DNA from: a virus
Direction: 5' to 3' (one strand)
Virus record (IMG/VR): IMGVR_UViG_3300010885_014141
Span: 1 to 20,483 of that record
DNA length: 20,483 bases
Each line of letters begins with the position of its first letter. The first letter of the stretch is position 1. Positions 1-4,758 of this stretch are shown here, one piece after another. Position numbers and translations under genes: made by a program. Under the pieces are notes generated by a model. It worked only from the letters and a program-made list of their open reading frames with translations, had not been told where the DNA came from and searched no databases.

Positions 1-50
1 ATTAATCAATTGTCATCTAACATGTGCTTAAATAATAATCAATAGTTAAG

Positions 51-87
51 TGTTGTAAAAATACAACAGTGTTGCGTAAATGAGACA
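51..87. promoter_or_regulatory. Tandem pair of 18-bp dyads (operator-like), left copy
   Basis: Site 1 (51-68) reads TGTTGTAAAAATACAACA, a perfect TGTTG-N8-CAACA dyad with an AT-only centre. Site 2 (70-87) reads TGTTGCGTAAATGAGACA, with the same spacing and a degenerate right arm. The two starts are 19 bp apart. The pair recurs in inverted orientation at 465-501. Such a layout fits binding of two dimers of a repressor or replication protein, but the binding protein is not identified. Confidence 0.55.
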
Positions 88-165
88 GTTGTGATACACA
101 TAGTATCTACTGTACAATCGTACAATAACATCTGCCTAAATATTAAGCACTTGTTCTGTAAGGAA

Positions 166-268
166 CTATCCACAACTTATCCACAGAAAATTACAAAGTA
201 ATTTTGTCCACAGGTTTGATTAAAACTATCCACATTCTATCCACAATTTAATGCACAGCATATCCACA
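166..268 (+). promoter_or_regulatory. Array of seven DnaA-box-like sites
   Basis: Nine-mers close to the DnaA box TTATNCACA lie in one orientation at 166 (CTATCCACA), 177 (TTATCCACA, perfect), 204 (TTGTCCACA), 226 (CTATCCACA), 237 (CTATCCACA), 249 (TAATGCACA) and 260 (ATATCCACA); each non-perfect copy has one mismatch. Start-to-start distances are 11, 27, 22, 11, 12 and 11 bp, so most sites lie on the same helix face. The pair at 164-185 is repeated at 224-245 with three differences in 22 bases. Host DnaA binding is inferred from the consensus match. Confidence 0.72.
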
Positions 269-406
269 AGTGGGGTGCTATAGTGCTATCAATGAAGGGG
301 CAAAATGCGCCTATGGGCTTAAAAAGGGCATTGGTGAGGGTGTCATTTATCCCTGTTAAGGGTGCAATAGCTTAACAATTAATTGTCATAAAACATTCAT
401 AAAAGG

Positions 407-437
407 TTCATATTCAAACGAATGAAATTGATATAAT
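407..437 (+). promoter_or_regulatory. Extended -10 sigma70-type promoter
   Basis: A perfect TATAAT (432-437) is preceded by TG one base upstream (429-430), forming an extended -10 element. A weak -35, TTCATA (407-412, four of six matches to TTGACA), sits 19 bp upstream. Transcription would start near 444 and run into the first gene at 516. The second dyad pair (465-501) falls inside the leader, where a bound protein could block the polymerase. This is the likely early promoter recognised by host RNA polymerase. Confidence 0.6.
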
Positions 438-464
438 GCTCTCAACGCAACGAAAAACAGCAAG

Positions 465-501
465 TGTTGCTTTTTTACAACAGTGTCTCATTTTTACAAC
501 A
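465..501. promoter_or_regulatory. Tandem pair of 18-bp dyads, right copy (inverted)
   Basis: Site 3 (465-482) is TGTTGCTTTTTTACAACA, a TGTTG-N8-CAACA dyad. Site 4 (484-501), read on the - strand, is TGTTGTAAAAATGAGACA, sixteen of eighteen bases identical to site 2 at 70-87. The starts are 19 bp apart, exactly as in the left pair. The whole 37-bp unit aligns with the reverse complement of 51-87 at about 27 of 37 positions. It overlaps the leader and lies just before the ribosome binding site of the gene at 516. Confidence 0.55.
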
Positions 502-515
502 AAGGGGTTTTAATC

Positions 516-803
516 ATGGTTACAGTAAAACAAGGTAAACAATTGGCATCACTATTTAATAGCTATCAAGTAGCGCATGACATGGCTACAAAAGCGGTAC
601 AAAAGGGAAATAGAGAGGGTTATAGACTATGGGCAGATAGTGCAGATATCGTCTCTTTAGTGTTAAGTAATCATTTCAACATCTACTTACCGAATAATCA
701 GGAAAGCCTTAACGAACAAATCTTTTTATATGGTGCAGAAAAAACACAATGGCGCATTGAGAATAGGTATCAAGATGTGATTGATTATTGTAACAAAGCA
801 TAA
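516..803 (+). CDS. Hypothetical early protein, 95 aa
   Basis: This is the first gene after the putative early promoter and is not recognised. The ATG at 516 is chosen because AAAGGGG (501-507) sits at ribosome-binding distance; an upstream in-frame start at 483 would overlap the dyad at 484-501. The product is probably mostly helical, with a basic N-terminal third and a more acidic C-terminus, and has no cysteine pair, signal peptide or membrane segment. Its position suggests an immediate-early, host-directed or regulatory role, but nothing in the protein itself shows that. Confidence 0.7.
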   Translation: MVTVKQGKQLASLFNSYQVAHDMATKAVQKGNREGYRLWADSADIVSLVLSNHFNIYLPNNQESLNEQIFLYGAEKTQWRIENRYQDVIDYCNKA

Positions 804-1150
804 CTGAAGAGCCCTTAATGGGCGAAACCCTAGCAATAGGGTCTTATGCACTAAGCAATTGCATGGCGGTAAAATACTTAGCTGGGCGGGTTCCTACGGG
901 GGTCTAGTTGCCTTAAGCCAAACCATGAAAACCTTAGAGCTACTTACAATAGCCTTGAATGTAGCCCATCACTAAGCCGTAGATTAGGGGCAAGACTAAA
1001 GATACTAGGTAAGATGACTAAACCCTAAAGCATAGTTATTGCTTGCTATGGTGTCCAGAATGGTGTCGTAAGTGTTTTACGGCTTTGCTTTGGGGTGAGG
1101 TCAAACTAATGACACTTAGTAATAGGTGTTATTACTTTGGCTTTTAACAA
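804..1150 (+). ncRNA. Candidate structured non-coding RNA
   Basis: No ORF with a start and RBS spans this stretch, yet it is dense in hairpins and its first part is about half G+C in an AT-rich genome. Visible stems: GCCC-TTAAT-GGGC (811-823); ACCCTA-GCAA-TAGGGT (827-842), a six-pair stem closed by a GNRA tetraloop; ATGCA/TGCAT (846-864); GCTAC/GTAGC (939-965); CATAG/CTATG (1031-1050); GTCGTAA/TTACGGC with one G-U pair (1065-1083); and AGTAATA-GGTGT-TATTACT (1118-1136) followed by a T-rich run. It lies between two co-directional early genes, so it could be a processed RNA, a long leader for the gene at 1160, or an intron-like relic. It does not match a known family that I can recognise. Confidence 0.45.
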
Positions 1151-1159
1151 GGGGCAATT

Positions 1160-1552
1160 ATGAAAGAGTATTCATATCAAGAACTCGCTAACATTGGGCG
1201 CAAGTATTATAAAGATAGGAACTTCTGCACTGTTGTTGCATTGGCTGTGACATGTCAACAAGCTTTTGGCAAGTGCTATCACACCATGAAACGATTGGGC
1301 AGAAAAGACGGACACGGGGCGTTTGGTGTGCTTGATGGTGTTAAAATCTTAGGCTACAATGCCACACGGATAGACCATGAATTGGTTTATAATAGGCAAG
1401 TAAAGACAGTCACTAAACTATTACCAGCAACAGGGCATTATATGGTATTCGTTCGGGGGCATGTGTTAGCGGTAAGAAACGGGCAAGTAATAGATTGGAC
1501 AGAAGGGCGAGCACACCGCATAATGAGCGTTTGGAAAATTGAAAGGGTATAA
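1160..1552 (+). CDS. Putative papain-like/C39-like cysteine peptidase, 130 aa
   Basis: A small soluble protein resembling a group of phage proteins with a bacterial papain-like (C39-type) fold. Cys23 lies in DRNFCTVVALAV, where such enzymes carry the nucleophile at the start of a helix. His101 lies in RGHVLAV and Asp112 in NGQVIDW, so a Cys-His-Asp triad in the expected order is possible. There is no signal peptide or ABC transporter domain, and 130 residues is about the length of a minimal C39 domain. The RBS AAGGGG precedes the ATG. It is the first gene after the hairpin-rich stretch. A host-protein target or deubiquitinase-like role would be speculation, and the assignment rests on motifs only. 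Confidence 0.6.
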   Translation: MKEYSYQELANIGRKYYKDRNFCTVVALAVTCQQAFGKCYHTMKRLGRKDGHGAFGVLDGVKILGYNATRIDHELVYNRQVKTVTKLLPATGHYMVFVRGHVLAVRNGQVIDWTEGRAHRIMSVWKIERV

Positions 1553-1553
1553 T

Positions 1554-1718
1554 ATGCAATTAAATCATGATGAAATATGTACTTTAGCACAAACAATTAA
1601 CCCGTCTGTGGAATATTATAGACAATTAGCCAGTCAACCCTTTGCTACTAGGTATGATAGAGAAATTCTAGAAGTCTTAGAAGAATTACAAACCAAATTG
1701 GAGGAACATTTAAAATGA
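1554..1718 (+). CDS. Hypothetical small early protein, 54 aa
   Basis: This short ORF starts one base after the stop of the peptidase-like gene, with AAAGGG inside that gene's last codons as RBS, and ends ATGA-overlapped with the next start at 1715. The product ends in a glutamate- and leucine-rich helix (residues 38-54, EILEVLEELQTKLEEHLK), probably a short coiled coil. It has no recognised family. Its coding status is supported by perfect fit between neighbours and by translational coupling at both ends. Confidence 0.7.
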   Translation: MQLNHDEICTLAQTINPSVEYYRQLASQPFATRYDREILEVLEELQTKLEEHLK

Positions 1719-1939
1719 AAGCTACTGAAATGAAACAAGGTGATGTTATTCGTTTTTATGGGGCAGATTTTATACTTGGGGAAGTGTTTAATCGTGAGGG
1801 GGTTTATTGGTCAGAGGGGAAAACATTAAAACCCTCTGAAGCAATGCTAAGTGCACCTTACTATTTCCCTAAAGATGATAACGGGCTATATTGCTGGAAG
1901 TTTCAAGGGAATAAACTACGGGAATTAACTAAAGTTTAA
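1715..1939 (+). CDS. Hypothetical early protein, 74 aa
   Basis: Not recognised. It starts in an ATGA overlap with the 54-aa gene and has GGAGG (1700-1704) upstream. The product begins MKATEMKQGDVIRFYG and has alternating hydrophobic/polar segments that look like a small beta-barrel (strands around residues 10-30 and 46-70), similar in feel to small phage SH3- or OB-like proteins. It has no catalytic motif, membrane segment or zinc ligands. It belongs to the early co-transcribed row of small genes. Confidence 0.7.
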   Translation: MKATEMKQGDVIRFYGADFILGEVFNREGVYWSEGKTLKPSEAMLSAPYYFPKDDNGLYCWKFQGNKLRELTKV

Positions 1940-1942
1940 GGG

Positions 1943-1988
1943 GGCAAGTAATAATTCTCTCACGGGGGTTATTGCTGGCAATCTTGCC
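1943..1988 (+). other. Nested hairpin in intergenic leader
   Basis: The 69 bases between the genes at 1715 and 2009 can fold into a nested stem: GGCAAG (1943-1948) pairs with CTTGCC (1983-1988), and AATAA (1950-1954) with TTATT (1969-1973). The RBS GGAG of the next gene lies just downstream at about 1997, outside the stem. There is no T-run, so it is not a standard terminator; it may stabilise or process the mRNA. Confidence 0.4.
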
Positions 1989-2008
1989 AAACTAGCGGAG
2001 AAAACACC

Positions 2009-2236
2009 ATGAGTTTAGTAGATGCAAAAATGAAACAATCATACGCAGTAATGAATAATGAGGGCTTTGAGGGGGGTTTCGGCTCATCTACCCTCGAGGG
2101 ATTGAAACAACAAATTAATTCAAGGTTTAAATTTGACACTATGACACCCGATAATCGTGTATATTGGGAAAACTACCTAAAACAGTTAAAAATTGTTAAG
2201 GTAACAGAGATTATTGAGGATATTGAACAATGCTAG
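2009..2236 (+). CDS. Hypothetical early protein, 75 aa
   Basis: Not recognised. GGAG lies nine bases before the ATG. The product has a glycine-rich patch (GFEGGFGSSTLEGLKQQI, residues 19-36) followed by basic and then acidic helical segments. It has no membrane segment or metal-binding motif. It overlaps by seven bases the 31-codon membrane-peptide gene that follows, so the two are probably translationally coupled. Confidence 0.68.
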   Translation: MSLVDAKMKQSYAVMNNEGFEGGFGSSTLEGLKQQINSRFKFDTMTPDNRVYWENYLKQLKIVKVTEIIEDIEQC

Positions 2237-2325
2237 AATCTTATGATAGTATTCGGGAACTGGGGGCATTTATGCTTGCTTGTTCTGTTTATGTGGTTTT
2301 ATATTTAATATTTTTTGGAGAGTAA
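2230..2325 (+). CDS. Tiny single-pass membrane protein, 31 aa
   Basis: A 31-codon ORF starting within the end of the previous gene. Residues 12-29 (GAFMLACSVYVVLYLIFF) form one hydrophobic segment that could span a membrane, with a charged N-terminus (ESYDSIRE). Its last codons, TTT GGA GAG TAA, supply the GGAGAG RBS of the next gene. Phage early regions often carry such peptides with unknown or host-envelope roles. Coding is supported by overlap and spacing only. Confidence 0.5.
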   Translation: MLESYDSIRELGAFMLACSVYVVLYLIFFGE

Positions 2326-2327
2326 AA

Positions 2328-2603
2328 ATGGACACAAAATACAATGGTTGGACAAATTACGCAACATGGCGCATTAACTTAGAGATTTTTGATAATATGG
2401 AACTCGGGGATTTTTGGGGGTTTCATGATGCCGAAGAAGTGGAAGCATACGAACTAGGGGAAGTATTAAAAGACTATGCCGAAGAAGTTATTTTACAGGA
2501 TAGTAACGTAGACTCTTTGGCTTTTAGTTATGCTTTAGCTTTCATTAGTGATGTAAACTGGACTGAAATTGCTCAGTCTATTATTGACAATTCAAAGGAG
2601 TAA
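2328..2603 (+). CDS. Conserved phage protein with NGWTNYATW motif, 91 aa
   Basis: The N-terminus KYNGWTNYATWRINLEIFD is a hallmark of a widespread small phage protein family (NGWxNYxTW motif) of unknown function. The rest is strongly acidic (EEVEAYELGEVLKDYAEEV) and helical, giving a protein that could act as a DNA mimic or bind a basic partner, but this is not shown. The ATG at 2328 is used because GGAGAG lies six bases upstream; a longer in-frame extension from 2280 lacks an RBS and overlaps the membrane peptide. Confidence 0.8.
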   Translation: MDTKYNGWTNYATWRINLEIFDNMELGDFWGFHDAEEVEAYELGEVLKDYAEEVILQDSNVDSLAFSYALAFISDVNWTEIAQSIIDNSKE

Positions 2604-2607
2604 TAAA

Positions 2608-2850
2608 ATGCTTTCAATCAATGTTATAGGCTCAAATCAAACAGAACTAACAGCGAATGGGGTAAAGGTGTTGTTTAGCTATAACACACCAGTCGCATGC
2701 TGGATTAACGGGCAATTCTATAAAACTAGGCAAAAATGGAGTGTGACAACATCTAAACACATTAATAAATGGGCACATTTGCCCTTAGAAAAAGAACAAG
2801 TTTTCTTTGATGGTTTAGTGAGTAAATTTAATATGGAAGGGGTTTTATAA
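2608..2850 (+). CDS. Conserved phage protein with KWSVTTSKHINKW motif, 80 aa
   Basis: The product carries VLFSYNTPVACWINGQFYKT (residues 22-41) followed by KWSVTTSKHINKW, a signature I recognise from many small phage proteins of unknown function, predicted as a compact alpha/beta fold. The start at 2608 follows AAGGAG at good distance and lies just after the stop of the NGWTNY gene. The stop overlaps the next start as TAATG. It is part of the early small-gene row. No enzymatic residues can be assigned. Confidence 0.8.
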   Translation: MLSINVIGSNQTELTANGVKVLFSYNTPVACWINGQFYKTRQKWSVTTSKHINKWAHLPLEKEQVFFDGLVSKFNMEGVL

Positions 2851-2993
2851 TGCTTTATGAATATTATTTATTGTATGCAAAAAATAATGGATTTCAACCA
2901 ATGAAAAGAAGTGTTTTTGATTCATTTATAAAAGTTGGGTTTACTTTTACGCATAATGGTTTACAAGCCCCTATAAAAAGAGAGGTTTTATAA
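2850..2993 (+). CDS. Hypothetical small basic protein, 47 aa
   Basis: A short ORF coupled by TAATG to the gene before it and again by TAATG to the gene after it. The product is aromatic and basic (MLYEYYLLYAKNNGFQPMKR at the N-terminus) with no recognised domain. GGAAGGGG of the upstream gene (about 2835-2842) serves as RBS. Its coding status rests on the two stop-start overlaps and the absence of a gap. Confidence 0.6.
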   Translation: MLYEYYLLYAKNNGFQPMKRSVFDSFIKVGFTFTHNGLQAPIKREVL

Positions 2994-3160
2994 TGAAGCA
3001 AACCTATCAATACTTATACAACATAGGCGGAAAAGACATTGTTAGGCACTTGGCTTTTTTGGAAACCATTGGAATGGATACCCGAATTTATTATGACGGC
3101 AAACAAGCCAAAAAATTAAGAAAACAAACATTTATAAGAAAGGGACAAAATGAATTATGA
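2993..3160 (+). CDS. Hypothetical small basic protein, 55 aa
   Basis: The ATG overlaps the preceding stop in TAATG, with AGAGAGG just upstream (about 2979-2985). The 55-aa product is basic, especially at the C-terminus (KQAKKLRKQTFIRKGQ), which could bind nucleic acid. It is unrecognised. The end of its coding sequence supplies AAAGGGA, the RBS for the gene at 3150, with an 11-base overlap. Confidence 0.58.
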   Translation: MKQTYQYLYNIGGKDIVRHLAFLETIGMDTRIYYDGKQAKKLRKQTFIRKGQNEL

Positions 3161-3362
3161 TGTATGGGCGGAAGTGGATAAACAACTCGATAAGGATTAC
3201 AGAAGACGGAACCATATATCTTGGAACTTACACAAGAAAGAAAAACGAGCTAACACTCTATCTAGAATTAAGCAATGCTTCATTGATGAATTTGAGCTTG
3301 TTCTATTGGGATGCAGTCTTATTGGTTGCATATACGTTATTATTTTATTGCTTAACAAGTAA
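3150..3362 (+). CDS. Small C-terminally membrane-anchored protein, 70 aa
   Basis: The N-terminal 45 residues are charged (DKDYRRRNHISWNLHKKEKR), and residues 51-67 (LVLLGCSLIGCIYVIIL) form a membrane segment, giving a tail-anchored topology with the charged part in the cytoplasm. AAAGGGA precedes the ATG at 3150. A 106-codon ORF in another frame (3157-3477) overlaps it; this frame is preferred for its RBS and because the next gene starts cleanly at 3377 behind a strong AAGGAGAG. Function unknown; phages use such proteins for envelope targeting or superinfection exclusion, but that is only possible here. Confidence 0.6.
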   Translation: MNYDVWAEVDKQLDKDYRRRNHISWNLHKKEKRANTLSRIKQCFIDEFELVLLGCSLIGCIYVIILLLNK

Positions 3363-3376
3363 GGAGAGAAAAGAAA

Positions 3377-3541
3377 ATGTCAGAGAAATTAAACACATAC
3401 GAGGTTACCTTTTATTTAGAGCAGAAAGGACAGTATACGGATTGGATAGCAGAGGTTTTACAAAGTGGTTTAAATAGTGGGGAGGCAATTTATTATTTAG
3501 ATGTTTATAAAATTCCTGAGCATGAAATGGAGATACATTAA
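3377..3541 (+). CDS. Hypothetical small acidic protein, 54 aa
   Basis: A strong RBS, AAGGAGAG (3361-3368), lies eight bases before the ATG. The product begins MSEKLNTYEVTFYLEQKGQY and has two short beta segments and one helix; the pattern TYEVTFYLEQKGQYTDWIAE is compatible with a small ferredoxin-like fold. It is unrecognised. The ORF ends one base before the ATG of the next gene and contains that gene's GGAGA RBS. Confidence 0.62.
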   Translation: MSEKLNTYEVTFYLEQKGQYTDWIAEVLQSGLNSGEAIYYLDVYKIPEHEMEIH

Positions 3542-3542
3542 A

Positions 3543-3827
3543 ATGAACTTATATCAAATGGATGTATACGAAATTGAACGCTATATAAGAAATAATTCTA
3601 TAGAAGCGAACACTTTAACTGTAGTTTTAATTGAGAAATTAAAAGAAGTTAGTGGAAAATACGAGGAGATCACAACACTTCTTGATGATTTAGACTTATC
3701 AATTAATGCTGGAGATTTAGAGGACGAACTAAGAACAATTTTTTATGATTGGGATTGTGATAGACAAGAAATAAAAGCTTTACAAAATGACTTAAATGTG
3801 TTAAAAGAACCTTTTCAAACTAACTAA
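3543..3827 (+). CDS. Hypothetical acidic coiled-coil protein, 94 aa
   Basis: The ATG at 3543 follows GGAGA (3528-3532). The product is mainly helical and acidic with heptad-like leucines and isoleucines (TLTVVLIEKLKEVSGKYEEI, then DRQEIKALQNDLNVLKEPF), suggesting a coiled coil or helical hairpin. No zinc-binding or catalytic motif is present. It precedes the zinc-ribbon gene and the primase. Function unknown. Confidence 0.68.
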   Translation: MNLYQMDVYEIERYIRNNSIEANTLTVVLIEKLKEVSGKYEEITTLLDDLDLSINAGDLEDELRTIFYDWDCDRQEIKALQNDLNVLKEPFQTN

Positions 3828-3835
3828 GGGTTTTT

Positions 3836-4006
3836 ATGCACTGTCAGTCATGTGATGTAGAATTAACAGATACAGAAGCAACTAGAAAGGACTTGAGAGG
3901 GAATTTTCTTGATCTTTGTACTTATTGCTATTATGAAATAAGGAAAGATGTTTCCCTCTCTAACAATTTTGATTTAAACATCATTGAGAAAGATGAAGAG
4001 GACTAA
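3836..4006 (+). CDS. Small zinc-ribbon protein, 56 aa
   Basis: Two CxxC pairs, CQSC (Cys3, Cys6) and CTYC (Cys28, Cys31), frame the segment LTDTEATRKDLRGNFLDL. This C-x2-C-x21-C-x2-C layout with an EATRKD centre matches a common small phage zinc-ribbon family of unknown function found near replication genes. It would fold around one zinc ion. The acidic tail (EKDEED) supplies GAAGAGGA, the RBS for the primase two bases downstream, so the two are probably co-translated. Confidence 0.75.
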   Translation: MHCQSCDVELTDTEATRKDLRGNFLDLCTYCYYEIRKDVSLSNNFDLNIIEKDEED

Positions 4007-4007
4007 A

Positions 4008-4691
4008 ATGGCTTTTATAGGATTTCACCCATGCCCAAAATGTAATAGTCGGGACAACATGGCAGAATATACAGATAATTTTTATTGTTTTGGGTGTGGT
4101 TTTGTAGAACAAAAACGAAGTTTAAGTCGATTTAAGACACAAACAGAAGTTAGGGTATGTGATGGTATCACTTTAGAAAATTCTTTGCCTGTAGAGGCTA
4201 AAAAGTGGCTTCTTGCCTATCATTTAACTCCAAAAGAGATGGAACAATTCAAATATTCGAGAGAAAGGGTTACAAAATATGGACAAAAACGCTGTAATTT
4301 ATTGGTGCTTATTGCTAATAGCAACTATTGGCTTGCTCGCAACCTTGACGACGGGGTTAGATATTTAAGCAGTGGGGTTAAGCCATATTTAGAATATGGA
4401 GATAATAGTAATACACTAGTTTTTGTTGAGGATGTCATTAGTGCAGTGAAAGTGGGACGAGTGGCAACTGCAGTGCCAATGTTAGGGGCTTCAGTGCTTA
4501 GAGATTGGTGGGATAATGCTAAAAAGTATGACCGAATTATAATATGGGGTGATAGGGATAAGGCATCTCAGAATGTGATACAAGCAAAGAGAGCAAGTGA
4601 ATTTGTAGGTAAAAAGGTAGAGATTATCATTACTGATAAAGACCCAAAAGAATTTGATACAAATGAAATAAAAGCATTGACAAAATGTTAA
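4008..4691 (+). CDS. DNA primase, zinc-binding and TOPRIM domains, 227 aa
   Basis: This makes RNA primers for lagging-strand synthesis. It corresponds to the N-terminal half of T7 gp4, here as a separate gene. The zinc-binding domain has CPKC (Cys9, Cys12) and CFGC (Cys27, Cys30), which read the template recognition site. A TOPRIM core follows: LVFVEDVISAVKVGR holds the conserved Glu near residue 139, and RIIIWGDRDKAS holds the DxD metal site near residues 183-185. The start at 4008 is chosen over an in-frame ATG at 3984 because GAGGA lies six bases upstream and the upstream codons lie inside the zinc-ribbon gene. The helicase follows after a 45-bp AT-only tract. Primase and helicase are fused in T7, separate here. 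Confidence 0.93.
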   Translation: MAFIGFHPCPKCNSRDNMAEYTDNFYCFGCGFVEQKRSLSRFKTQTEVRVCDGITLENSLPVEAKKWLLAYHLTPKEMEQFKYSRERVTKYGQKRCNLLVLIANSNYWLARNLDDGVRYLSSGVKPYLEYGDNSNTLVFVEDVISAVKVGRVATAVPMLGASVLRDWWDNAKKYDRIIIWGDRDKASQNVIQAKRASEFVGKKVEIIITDKDPKEFDTNEIKALTKC

Positions 4692-4704
4692 AAGCAAATT
4701 ACCC

Positions 4705-4749
4705 TAATTATTAATTATATATATAATATAATAATAATTAAATAATAAA
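4705..4749. other. 45-bp tract with no G or C between primase and helicase
   Basis: The intergenic space contains 45 consecutive A/T bases made of overlapping ATTATTAATTATATATATAA-type units, followed by the AAAGGA RBS of the helicase. The first 30 codons of the helicase gene are also very AT-rich. Such a tract melts easily; T7 uses an AT-rich segment as part of its primary origin. It could be a secondary unwinding site or simply a spacer. Confidence 0.45.
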
Positions 4750-4758
4750 GGATTAATA

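Larger units (their letters stand above)
1..515. other. Gene-free control region, putative replication origin
   Basis: No convincing ORF lies in these 515 bases. They hold an AT-rich left end (1-50), a pair of dyads (51-87), a small perfect inverted repeat TGTAC-AATC-GTACA (111-124), a cluster of DnaA-box-like 9-mers (166-268), a G-rich segment with small hairpins such as CCCT-GTTA-AGGG (351-362), an extended -10 promoter (407-437) and a second dyad pair (465-501) in the leader of the first gene. The motif GTGCTTAA (25-32) recurs inverted as TTAAGCAC (143-150). DnaA boxes beside an AT-rich stretch and a promoter are the usual parts of a bacterial-type origin. That this is the phage origin is inference. 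Confidence 0.6.

Noticed and set aside
166-268. CRISPR array or plasmid iterons
   Set aside because: Repeats are only nine bases, vary between copies and match the DnaA box, with spacings of 11-27 bp rather than CRISPR-size spacers.
804-1150. tRNA or tmRNA in the hairpin-rich stretch
   Set aside because: No T-arm consensus, CCA end or cloverleaf spacing could be found.
3157-3477. 106-codon ORF overlapping the genes at 3150 and 3377
   Set aside because: It lacks its own RBS and would exclude the strongly signalled gene at 3377; its hydrophobic part is a frame-shifted reading of the membrane segment of the 3150 gene.
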